Of a DNA stretch of 64,000 nucleotides, positions 42,401-54,400 are shown in pieces. Position numbers and translations under genes: made by a program. The DNA is taken from the NCBI GenBank assembly GCA_020086605.1, contig JACBWW010000097.1, positions 128,025 through 192,024 of the forward strand. Reading direction: 5' to 3'. Source of the stretch: Lanius collurio. Its lineage: Eukaryota > Chordata > Aves > Passeriformes > Laniidae. Under the pieces are notes generated by a model. It saw only the letters and a list, made by a program, of their open reading frames with translations. It was not told the origin of the DNA and made no database searches. The stretch's first letter is position 1. Each line of letters opens with the position of its first letter.

Positions 42401-45400
42401 AAGGAGTTTGTTTCCAGAGTGAGGTTGTTGCAGGGAGCTGTGACTGGTGCAGCTGCAGTGCCTCTCCTGCCCCTCTCAGTTCCACTTTGGGGGCACGCTG
42501 GAGGTTTGGTACCATGAGATGGGTGAGCCCCTGATGCATCCTTGGGAGGCAGAAACTTCCTTTCCAAATGGTGTTTGAGAGGTTTTCTAGGTTTAGGTTG
42601 GACCTCAAGAGGAATTTCTTCCTGGAAAGGGTGATCAGGCCTTGGCAGGGGCTGCCCAGGGAGGTGGTGGAGTCCCCATCCCTGGAGGTGTCCAAAACTG
42701 GATGTGGCTCTCAGTGCTCTGGTCTGGGTGACAGGGTGGTGACAGTCAAAGGCTGGATGACCCTGGAGGGCTTTTCCAACCTCAGTGATTCTGTGATTTG
42801 CTGGCTGATGTTTTAAAGTCTGGAAAAGAACTGCCAGGAACACTTTAAAATTCCAGCCAGGCTGATGGTGTGCTAATTCCAAACCCAGATTATCCTCACC
42901 CACGTTGGTCTCAGCTTTGCATTGTATTTATATCAGACAACACTGTATTTTTGCACAGTCTGTAAGGCTGTGAGATGCCATTGAATTATAATTAAATATA
43001 TTTTAACTCTCTTGTTTCAGGCAAGAAATCTTCATACAGGAGAACTGGCTGCTGTAAAAATAATCAAGTTAGAGCCTGGTAAGTTTTACATTCTTTCCTG
43101 TATTTTTGAATCGCATTTTCATTTTTTCCATGTGTTTATTTTCACCCACTGTGAAGTTCTAGACAAAAGAAGTGTTTGGGGTTGGGTTTTTTTGTAATTT
43201 CAGTGGTTAGATGACAGGAAGCCCTGCAGGATGTACCACTGCTTTTGGCTGTGTCCTGCTCGCTATTTCCTTGTTTGTTCTTATCTGCCTGATCAATTGC
43301 TGCATAAAGAGATGTTGCAATCACAACGTGTTGTTAGTACAGAGAGAAGATTAGGGACAGATGGTAAATGAGGAGCTCTGAGACAGGGAGGAGCTGGTGG
43401 GCTGTGGGAGTTGAAAGGGGGAAGGGATCAGGCAGGGATGCTGATTCCCACCAAAGGTGCACTGGGAAAACCAGAGCCCTGTGCTTTTGAATGTGTCATT
43501 TTCTCTCTAACCTGTGCTGAGGGAGGAGATGGCTCCTACTGTCCCTTCCCCATGGAGTTTCTGCCATTCCTTCTAGAAGCAGGAGACCCAGGAGATCTCC
43601 CTTGCTGCCCAGGAGAGTTGCTGAGCTGAAGCTTAATCTGAGTCCTCACAGAGAGTTGAAATCTGAAATTGTATGCTGAGTGGAAATCATAAAATCCTAG
43701 AATGGTTTATCCTGGAAGGGTCACAGAATCCCAGAATGATTTGAGTTGGAAAAGGCCTTAAAGGTCATCCAGGGCTGAAGGGCCTGAGGGGAGGGTTAAT
43801 TTTTATTCCTGATTGGTTCTGTGCAGAAATAGAGATGGGTTTGAAGGCTGAAGGTAAGAAAAAACATGGGGAGAAGTGAAAACCACTGCCTTTGGGTGAC
43901 TGCGACTGCTCACCTCCCCTTGGCAGAACAGGGCTGGGTTTATTATGTGGATTGCAGTGATAAGGCTAATTAGGCAGTGGGAACACAGTGGGAATCCCTG
44001 GAACCCTGTGTGAAACGCTGTGGCCAGAATTTGGGGCTGTGGGGCTGGGGAGAGCAAACCACTTTTCCCAGCAGGGCTCTGATAGGGCAGAGCGATGCTT
44101 TAGTGGCAGAAAAAGCACAATAATAACTCACTGCTACCTCAGTGAGAAGCTTCCTCCAGCATTGTGTCACTGCAGCTGACCCAAGTGAATTATATCTGGT
44201 TTTATTCTGAATTTGAAGAATTGTTCTGAAAGCTGAAGTGAAGCAGAGGCTGAATTCTTTGTCAATAGAACTGAGGGAGGAGCACGATCCCTCCTTTCCT
44301 TGGTGCTGCTTCAGCACTGCAGTGATAAATGCAAGCCTCTGGCCCCAGAGTCTGAGAACCCCATCTTAATTAGCACTGATGACCATGTCTTATGTTTAAT
44401 TATATTGGTCTGATCGCCACAGGGAAGCTATTTCTTCTAGTTTTGTTTGTTTGGTTTGTTTTTTTTTAAATCTGTCTTCTTTAAAACGTTGCCAACCTGA
44501 TCTCCATCCATAGCATGTACACCCACAGCCTCTTGGCAGGGATCTTGTTGGGTATTTTGTTTTGAAGGAGGATTATTTACTTGTTTATTCCCTTTTAGCT
44601 CTAATGTTCAAAATATTCCAAATTTTTAAAGAAATAAACAATTGGCTGCTACACACTTCAGTTTTCTGACTAATTTTAAGGGTTTTGAGTAGTTTTTAGG
44701 ACTGTACTTGCAGTGCACTACTAATTCCTGGACCAAGTCAGGAGCTGTGGTGGTTTCCTGGGAAGGGCAGCCCCCTCCAAACTGGCTGGATGTGGGACAA
44801 GCTGCTGTCACACTGGAGGGCACAGCTGGAAAAAAATTGATGATAAATTCTCTAAATTAGTCACCGGAGAAATAGGCTTGTGAATTATGTACAGCATCTT
44901 CTGGAGAGGAGGAGGAGGAGGAGGAGGTGTCTCATCCATGGGAATTAATCAGCAGATGGAAAAATAAGAGCTCCAAACTCAACACTTGATTAATACATAG
45001 ACAGGGGAATTGGGAGCAGAAGACAAAAGGCTCTTGAAGCAGGGAGTGCTCCAGAGGAGGTGAGGAATGTGTTGAATGAAAGCTGAAGGACCTGCAGACA
45101 CTAAAATGGCAGGATTTGAGGAGATTCAGGATATTGCTGGTGTAGCAGGGGTAAGTCCTGGTTTGTTCCTGTTCCTCCCTCATCTCCTGCAGGTAGTGAG
45201 CGAGTAGGCAAAAAGACTCCAGCTTAAAACAGATCCCAGCATGGATCTGGATTTTATTTCATCAGCTCTTACCTCTGTCTCTTCTTCAGACAAAGAAAAC
45301 AAACTCAGCTTCGAAGGTTGCTGTCACTGATTTATTTGAATATGGGGCAGTTCTCTAGGTCTGCTCCCACAGTCACTTGAGCTGTGCTGCTGGAGTCAAA

Positions 45401-48400
45401 ATAGTGTTTTTCCCTCTTTTTTTTTGGCATAGACTTTGGAGAGCATTAGGCAAAAGTATTATGGCACGCTAATGACATTTCCCAGCATTCCCTGAGTACA
45501 AATGCTTCAAATAATTTGGGAGCCAATTCTATTTCTGAAACTAATCCAACTGTACTCAGCAGCACAGCAGCCAAAACTGTCTGAAACACTAAAGCCTCTT
45601 CCTTCTATGGGTTTAGCAGATGAATTGAGAGGGGGCTCGCTACAAAGAGGGAGCTCTTTGCCAGTGGAGTTTTCAGCCATGGAACTTTCTCCCTGGGAGA
45701 ATATCATAAAAGTATTTTTAAATATGCCCATGTCTGTTTTAAATACTTCTGTCATGATAAATAATGCCCTCTGTCGTGCTCCGAACCTTCTGCAAGGTTA
45801 CAGAAGAATCTCACTGCTGGGGTTTGGGTTTTTTTTTTTTTGTCCAATGATTGCATTTTCCATTAGAGATCCCAGAAATAGCCAGTTACCTATTTCAAGT
45901 TGGATCTTAAACTGGACATGGAGCTGTAGGAGACAGAGTCATCCAGAGGTGTGTGGTGTTGTCCTCGGCGTGTTCCAAGCCAGGTCTGGTTCATGAGGTG
46001 TGTGTTGAATCCCAATCCCAGGGTTCTGCTCAGGAAGGTGATTTTCCACCCAGGAGCATGGCCACAGGGCTGAGTCAGGCTCAGATGGGGCTCTGGCCCC
46101 TCTGCCCCACGAGAGCAGCACAGCAGAGCTGCACTGGCAATCCAGGGCCTCTGGGGACACAGGCAAGGCAGCCTTGATTTCCATATAATCAATTCCCCAA
46201 AGATGGCATGAGCTATGGAGAAGAACCAGCCTGAGGCTGATTTAAACTAAGCCCAGGGCTGATCCTAACTAAGCCTGCTGGGCTCAAACCCTTGTTGGCA
46301 GCACCTGGATTTGAAGAAATATGAAAATAACTTCTTATTACCATACACACCTTCCCTGCCTTGTGCTGTGCTGCCTGATTGGGTTTGGGATCGTATCCAG
46401 GGCCGAATGCCTGAGGTTCCAAGAGTTCCAGAGCCATCAAAGCCTGGACATGGCCTGTGTGCTCCATTCCATGTCCCACATGGTGCTGCCACAGCCTCAA
46501 AGCTGCTCAACCCCACTTTGGAGCAGCCACAGAGCAAAGCAGAGGCAGCGTGGACTTCAGAGCCAGAGTGCCCAGCATTTTAATTGTATTTAGCTCGTTG
46601 AAATGGGGTCAGATTTTACTTTGCATCCTTATGATGAATTTATAATCCACTGTCCTTCTTAAGAAATGTGTGGGTCCAGAGCAGGATCCAGGTAGTGCAA
46701 GTTTCCACTTTAAACAGAATTTCTGGGATGGGGAAGGTCAGCAGAAGGAGTTGTGGTGAGAGAAGGAGGTGCTACAAGTAGGGAAGAAGCTGGAAGGTCA
46801 CACATTTTAGTAGGAAAGTAATGCAGAGTGTGGCATTTGGGGTGAATTAGGAGAAAAACAGCAATAGTGAAGAGGGAGAGTGGAGATGAAAGACTGAGAT
46901 GTACAACAGTGAGTAAGCAAGGCAAGGAGAGAGGAAAAAAACTGCTAAGAGAGGGGAATCCCAGAATCCCAAAATGGTTTGGGCTGGAAGAGACCTCAAA
47001 AGTCACCTTGTTCCACCCCTTGCCATGTGCAGGGACCCCTCCCTCTATGCCAGGTTGCTCCAAGCCCTGTCCAACCTGGCCTTGGATGCTCCAGGGATGC
47101 AGGGGCAGCCACAGCTTCTCCATGCACCATCAGTTACATTTGACATGGCTGCTCATCAGTAGGACCCAAGCAGGGCAGAAGAGAAAATCCCCAGGGAATT
47201 GTGGTGTTGGACCACACACTCCAAGCTCTGGCATGCTCCCTGCTGTGGAGCTCGTGGCAGCACATCACCATCAGGGGGGTGTGTTATCAGAGAGATAGTG
47301 AGGACCATCCCTGGTTAGCAGTTGGCAGCTCCATGCCCAGCAGGAAAATCTGCTGGTGGAAACATCAGTGTTTCCAAAGAGCTGTTTCCTGCTTGGAATC
47401 AAGTTTCTGAGTTTCAACTTTGGGGATTTTAAATTCTTTCTGTCAGACTGCAGGTTTCCATGAGTCCTGTGAAAAGCAGTCTGGATAAAACAGCATATAA
47501 AAAACTTCTATACAAGATATGGATGAAACAGGATGCCAGATCCTGCATTTTGGGAAAGCCATCCCTTTCATCAGCACAGCCTGCACCTTCCTGAGGTTCA
47601 GGAGAGTGGTTTGGAGTGAGTGATTGGGATCTGTTGAGCATAGAGATGTCGAGAAGTTATCACAGACCTCACCTGTGTGAGAGGTTGAGAGAGCTGGGGG
47701 TGCTCACCTGGAGAAGAGAAGGCTCCAGGGAGAGCTCAGAGCCCCTTCCAGGGCCTAAAGGGGCTCCAGGAGAGCTGGAGAGGAGCTGCTGTGGCTGTTG
47801 CTTGGCTGTGGAGTTTGTAGAGTGGGGCAAATAGTTGTCATTTCCATAGGGATTCCTCTCCTTGTTTGGGAACTCAGGTTATTGAAATAAGAAATGGTTG
47901 AGGAATGGTCCCCACAGAGGCTGTGATGGTGTGACCCTGCTCTTTGTCCTTCAGTGTCCCTTACAAGTGTCCCTCCAATCCTCTTGTTAAATGTCATCTC
48001 ACTTTTAAATGACAAATGTAAACTACAGTGTTGAAAATCCCAAATCTTCATTATAGTATTAAAAATCCCAGGTCAGGCTGCCTGGGGAGGTTTGGGAGTC
48101 TCATATCCATGTCCATCAGCGTGGTGGGGCCTCTGAGGGAGTGGACAGGAGTGCAGGTCTGACCTCTTCAAATGTGCCTCTGTCCCACCCTCTGGTGACA
48201 CTGGGATGACTCTGGGTGCCACCACTGCTCTCCTGCTGGCATCCTGTCCCTCCCTCTGCTGCCACACAGCACCAGCCCTGTGATGCAGCTCTGAAGTGAT
48301 GCAGAATGAACCAATTTAAAATGAAAATCAGGAATTTCTCCCCCAGGAATCACCTTTTGGACAGCAAAAGGATTCACTGCTTTTCCCAGGGATAGTTGTG

Positions 48401-51400
48401 ACAAGTGACCTGGGGTCTTCTTGCAGGATGGGACCACTCAAAGCAGTGGAGCATGGCAAAATACATGCAGGAATAAATTTGACTAAAAACCATCAGGATC
48501 AGGAATGCCCAGAGATCCAACAGTGCTGTGTGATGGGCATTAGAGCCAGCAGAGCCTTCCCAGGCTGGAGGATCCAGGATGCACATGCTCTCCATGTAGG
48601 AAAACATGGCAGGATCTCTGAACACCCCAGCTCTGCACAGAGTCACAGAATCGTGGGGTGGTTTGGGTTGGAAGGGACCTTAAAGGTCATCTTGTTCCAC
48701 TCCTGCCATGGGCAGGGACACCTCCCACTAGCCCAGGTTGCTCCAAGCCCCATCCAAGCTGGTCTTGGGCACTTCCAGGGATCCAGGGGCAGCCACAGCT
48801 GCTCTGGGAATTCCATCCCAGCTCTTCCCCGCCTTCCCAGCCAGCAATTCCCAATTCCCAGGATCCCATCCAGCCCTGCCCTCTGGCACTGGGAAGCCAT
48901 TCCCTGTGTCCTGTCCCTCCATGCCTTGTCCCCAGTCCCTCTCCAGCTCTCCTGGAGCCCCTTCAGGCCCTGCAAGGGGCTCTGAGCTCTCCCTGGAGCC
49001 TTCTCCTCTCCAGGTGAGCACCCTCAGCTCTCCCACAGGTGAGATCTGCAAGTAGAATAATTCAGAGCTGTCCACGTGCCACCAGTTTTCTCCATGATCT
49101 CCCACTTAAATACAGATTTATCATGAATTTACCAGCCCTTACCTTGCTTAACTTGTGGCATGGGCTCAGATCCCACCCCTCATGACAGGGCTGGGGGTTC
49201 CTGCAGTCCCCTCCGTGCCAGCTGGGAACAAGCAGCCAGTTGTGCCCCGCGGAGCGGCCGCCATCCGAGGAGAAGATTCCATTGTGGAATATTCCCACGT
49301 GTCCCCCTCTGCAGAGGTAAAATTCCATGGCAGAGGAGGCTGCAGTGACTCAGTCCCTGCTCGTGGGCCTTGCAGCATTCCCTGATGGATGTTCCCACCC
49401 CGCGTGCCACACATCCCAAAACTGCGAACATGTGAGCAGGCAAAACCGAATTTTCCCAATTCCCTGTTAGTCACCATCAAATCCCTGATGGCTAAAACAG
49501 ATCTCTTTGTATGGATATTTTGTCACCTTTGGTCTAATTCTTTTTATCTTGCTGTCTTCCTCTCAGTGAAGTATTTTCTACAAATTCTGTCTGGGTTTTT
49601 TTCCCTGCTATCCAAGGATATTTAATTTTTGCCCTATTCCAGCATCTCTTGCCAAGATTAATACTCCAGCTGCCTGGAAACTCTGAACTCGTTTGTTTTG
49701 TATTCATTCTTGTCGTCTTTGAACAACTATACATCTTCTCTCCTATCTCTGTGTCTCATCTTTCTGAATAATTTCCTATATATTTTAGCCAAACTTTTCT
49801 CATGGATAGCTTTTCTTCTTTCCATCTGTTTGCTACTTCTCTATCAGCTCCCTGTCTTCTTTCTTCTTTCTCTTCCAAATCCTTTCCCCCCCACCCCTTT
49901 CTCTATAAGTAACCCCCATTTCTTGCATGAATTCTTCATTTATTAATAAGAAATCACGAGATCATCTTTGCTGTCTCCCTCTACTACAGGCAGGATCATT
50001 CCAAGTTATTCCTGGTGGGTTTTTGTTGAGTGTTTTATCCTTTTTTTTTTTCCTTTCTTCATTTGTTGGAAATTTCACAGATTCCCATCCCTTCCCATTC
50101 AGTGCTGCGATGTTACTCCTGTAGGAAAACCTTTTCATCAGTCCAGGGAATGTAGGTTAAGGCAATTTAATCCCATTGCTAATTGTCCTACTATAAAACT
50201 GGGAATGGATTATCCCTTCTCCCTACTTCCCTGCTATCTTTTATGTGCATGAAGGTTGTTATCTTTTCACTGTCAGTCCTTTTCTGGCCCAAATCTCTGC
50301 ATTTCCCTCAATTTTCCCCCATTAGTCATGGTTCCTAGAACTGCCTTGGCTGGTGCCCCGCACTCAGAAGCACGATCCATGTGCTATCCAGGGGCAGTTC
50401 CAGCTGCTGCCTGCAAGGTTTGGCTGTTTGGGGGATGCTTCTCAACCATGATTTTCACAGGGGTCAGGATTCAGCTGTGCTGAAAGGCTGCAGCTGACGT
50501 TTCAAGGGTTCTTTGAAGAGGCCACGGGGATTTGGCATTGGATCTTCTGAACTCGTGGATGACTGGTGGTGGAGAAAGATGGAATTTTTTTCAGTGTGGG
50601 GTGGGAGGATTTTGCTTTCAACCTTGTTTAGATTTGACTTTCTTGAAAATACTTGAGTAGTTTGAAAATGCTCCGGTTGTTGTCTGTGAGAATTCAACAG
50701 TTTCCTTTAAGAAGTTTGTTGGAGAAATGGGAGGAATGAATCCTTCAAATTAAAGCTTGAATTAAAGGATCTTATAAAAGTGAGTGAGAGGGACTTTGAA
50801 CAAGGGCCTGGAGGGACAGGACAAGGGGGAATGGCTTTAAGCTGGGAGAGGGTGGATTTAAGCTGGATTTTGGGAAGGAATTCCTGACTGTGGGGTGGGC
50901 AGGCCCTGGCACAGGGTGCCCACAGAAGCTGTGGCTGCCCCTGGATCCCTGGCAGTGTCCAAGGCCAGGTTGGACAGGGCTTGGAGCAGCCTGGGACAGT
51001 GGGAGATGTCCCTGTCATGGCAGGGGCTGGAATGGGATGGGATTTAATGTCCCTTCCAACCCAAACCATTCCATCCTTTCATGATTCTCTAAACTCATAA
51101 ATCCTTCACTCACAGTGATCATTTATATGCAGGATGTGTGAATCCAAGCAAAGTTGTAGCTGCAAGGTAACCCCTAAACCAAGCCCAGTGTGAAGTCTGA
51201 GCTAAATTTATGGAAGTTGTGTTGCCTTTTCTCTTTCTCATCGGTTAAAAAAATATTACTGATGTTTATAAAAAGCCTCTTGACATTTGAAACTTCTCTA
51301 CTACTGTTTTCCTGCCCTAGTGAAGTGTTTCTCCATATAATTCAACATCAAGAAGCCCTTGAGGATTTGCTTAAATCAGTCAGGGGTGGATTCTTGCGAG

Positions 51401-54400
51401 TGGGTTCCCATCTACCTTCGTTTTTTGTAGTTACTTTCTTAAATAAAAGACTTGCAGTCACTGAGACATAAAGGTTGTGATAATTTCTGTTGTAACACAC
51501 TGGTACTTTTTTTGCCAGCACCACTGTTCTCAGGGAAGCTGCCTCAAAGCTCAGCAAATATAAACATCTATTTTAAAAGAGGTTATTAAAAAATATTAGC
51601 TGTGCTGTTACTTAAATAAACACATGAAGAATTCAATTTACAGCAGTGCTTGAGTCCTCTTGGACATGTCAAAATCATCTAAATTAAAGGGAGCAGAATA
51701 AAGCAGTTCATATTTTCTGGGTTGGACATCCCTGATTTTAATATAGGAGGGAGTTTTACTGGGGAAACTTTAAACAAAAGTAAACATCCCAGAATAATTT
51801 GGCAGGGAGGGGACCTCAAAGCCATTCCAGTGCCACCCCTGCTATGGGCAGGGACACCTTCCACTGTCCCAGGCTGCTCCAAGCCCCAATGTCCAACCTG
51901 GCCTTGGGCACTGCCAGGGATCCAGGGGCAGCCACAGCTGCTCTGGGCACCCTGTGCCAGGGCCTGCCCACCCTCACAGCTGAGAATTTCTTCCTTATAT
52001 CCCATCTTAACGTCCCTTTCTTCAGCTTAAAGCCATTCCTCTTTGCCCTTCCATGCCAAAGGATGAATGAAGTTAATAATATATAAAATATTACAGCAGA
52101 GCTGCAGGGTTTGAGTTCAGGGTTCTGGGGAGAACATCCTTTGCTTGAAAGGTCTCTCAAGGGGATTTCCTATCTATAGAAATACAAATATAAATTACAT
52201 CTCTGAAATTATTGCTTTTTTAATTTATAGAAATTTACCTTTTTATATTAAAATGGCAAAAACACGCCAGACTATTGCCCTACTCCTAATGGATTTTTCA
52301 GTAGATTCGTTTTTTTTCCCCCAAAAAGATATTTAGGATGTGCCAATGTGCACAAGCATCATCCCCCAAAACCTCCCTCCCCACGAGGCAGCTCTGAGTC
52401 AGCCCAGTGGGCGTGCAGGTCCATATGCTCCATCCAGCTCCCTTGGGAATGAAATATTCCTGTGGGATGGAGCCCCCACTCCTTCCAGGCAGAGGACTCT
52501 GGAAGCAGCTTCCAGCAGTCCTTGTGGTGCTGGGAGCAGCTGGGTGAGCTCCAGCCGCGGCTCTCGGTGGGGACCCGGGGCTGCTCCTCCCGTCCCTCCC
52601 CGGGATCCCTGCGCTGCTCCCCCGCAGCTCCCCGGGCGGGCCGAGCCCTCGGAACCCACAGATGGTGCTCAGGCCACCAACCCAGCCCTGCCCTGCTGGG
52701 CTCCAACAAGTATTTGTGCCCCATAGAAGCGTGGAGTGGAGTGGGGAATTCTGCTGAGGGGATGGCGGTACCAGGTCGGCGTGCTGGGAAGGACCTGGCC
52801 GCCATCGCAGCCCTGGGCACGCTTTCCCAGGTTCGGTGCATGGCTCTGTTATAAATAAGGGACCAGATTATCAATTTAACAATTATCCATTTATTTTGTA
52901 CTACATTGTAGCTTTGTTTGAATGTAATTTTGTGCTTTGTTGTAGCTTTGTAAGTTAAAATTTCTCTTGCAGTTTAAGAAAAAAACCCCCACTTAGTTGT
53001 GAAGAAACCGGCCTCTTATCAGGGCTTGCATTTACAACCCCCTCCTTACCCCTTTCGAAGCTGGCCTGCTGAAGAGTAGTAGATCAAGAAAAAAAGAAAA
53101 AAAAAAGAAGAAAAGGGGCTGAATATGCAAACTAGAGCCGAAAAGACCCTTGGGAGTAAAAAAATCCCTAGAAAATAATAATTTAAAACGAGCCAACAAA
53201 CTTTTAAGAAAAATGAACCAGGTTGCTCTATCGGCAACTACTACCTGGGCAGCTTTTGAGTTTCTTCAAGTAGTCACCCTAATGGGAAGCTCTGCTGGAG
53301 CCACTGCCCTGAGGACGGCGAATCAGCACCATCCCCTCCGTATCCACCTTCGTGCACAGCCCCGGCCCGTGAGGAACACTCGAGGGCCCGGCTCTATCAC
53401 AGGGAGTGGCAGAGCCGAAGTTCCTCCTCCTCCAAGTCGAAGCTGGGGCAACGAAGCTGGGCAGGGCCCCCACCCGAGCTGATCACTTTTAATAAAGGCT
53501 TAAAAAGGACCATCAGTCCTGCCCTTTTTTATTTCAGCTCCAGCCCTCTGTTCTTCAGCCGTGCCTGGTGTAACCCTGGCTGCTTCCTGTTTTTCAGGAG
53601 ATGACTTCTCACTGATACAGCAAGAGATATATATGGTTAAAGAATGCAAACATTGCAACATAGTCGCCTATTTTGGGAGTTATCTCAGGTAAAACCCCGC
53701 TTTTTATATCAGTATTGCTGCTGGTTCTCTCCTAAAACAATCCCAGTCTGGTTTAGTCCTTGAATCCTCTTTAAATCTTCTTCCAGAGGTTGAGTTGCCC
53801 TTGGTTTTGTTTTTTTTTTTTTTTCAAGCCAACCCAATTGGCTTTAAAAAACAAAAGTGACTAATAGTTTGTTTTCTCTGCTGGCCAAAAGGCTGGAATA
53901 TTTTTATCACTAGGAACAGAAGGAAACTTTTCCCTTGGAGACTCTTGCAACATACCCAGTCCTACTCACACATTTATCAGTTCTAATATAAAAGCAGATC
54001 ATTATTTCTCTAGAGCAGAATTGCCTTTGGATGTTTTATTTAATTATAGTTCTCTGGGCTATGAAAGTATGGCCAGGGAGTTAAAAATTTGAGCTGCTGG
54101 TAATAATATTTTTCACAGTTCTGGTGTAACAGAGACAGAACCAAGGTGATGTCAGCTGCCTGCACCTTCTCATGAAATGTTATACAGGAAATTGGGGAAT
54201 ATTCTCCATTTCTGTGGAACTCTTGGCATTTATCACTTGCCTCTGTGGGAATAAAAATCAGCACTTTGCCTGTTTGGTCTTTTTTTTTTTTTTTTTAACG
54301 AGGCTTCATCTTTAGGTTTCTTGGAGGGCTGCATTTAAATAATCCCTACAGCCCGAATGAGCTCAATTGGAATTAAATGGCTGAATTTCTAATTCCCCAT

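Larger units (their letters stand above)
24492..43020 (+). other. MAP4K5: MAP4K5 intron 1 (18.5 kb)
   Basis: No additional exon is needed for the protein and none is recognisable. The DNA is AT-rich with poly-T tracts and scattered, mostly sense-oriented CR1 fragments. Long stretches without identifiable features are about 25.15-28.13, 28.25-29.73, 30.96-32.99, 33.13-36.65 and 37.08-42.58 kb. Confidence 0.85.
43079..53597 (+). other. MAP4K5: MAP4K5 intron 2 (10.5 kb)
   Basis: No exon is missing between exons 2 and 3. Contents are CR1 fragments, a GGA microsatellite, a GC-rich patch at about 52.34-52.84 kb and a solo LTR at its 3' end. A small CpG-containing patch near 49.23-49.28 kb was not identified. 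Stretches at about 43.78-46.95, 47.13-47.66, 47.80-48.63, 49.05-50.78 and 51.10-51.78 kb hold nothing else I recognise. Confidence 0.85.

Noticed and set aside
42232..42903. A 223-codon minus-strand open frame overlapping a CR1 just upstream of MAP4K5 exon 2
   Set aside because: Half is antisense CR1 and the rest has no recognisable similarity.
52340..52846. GC-rich 129-codon open frame upstream of the LTR in MAP4K5 intron 2
   Set aside because: No homology and no splice logic connect it to MAP4K5. Overlapping frames are open on both strands, as expected for GC-rich non-coding DNA.
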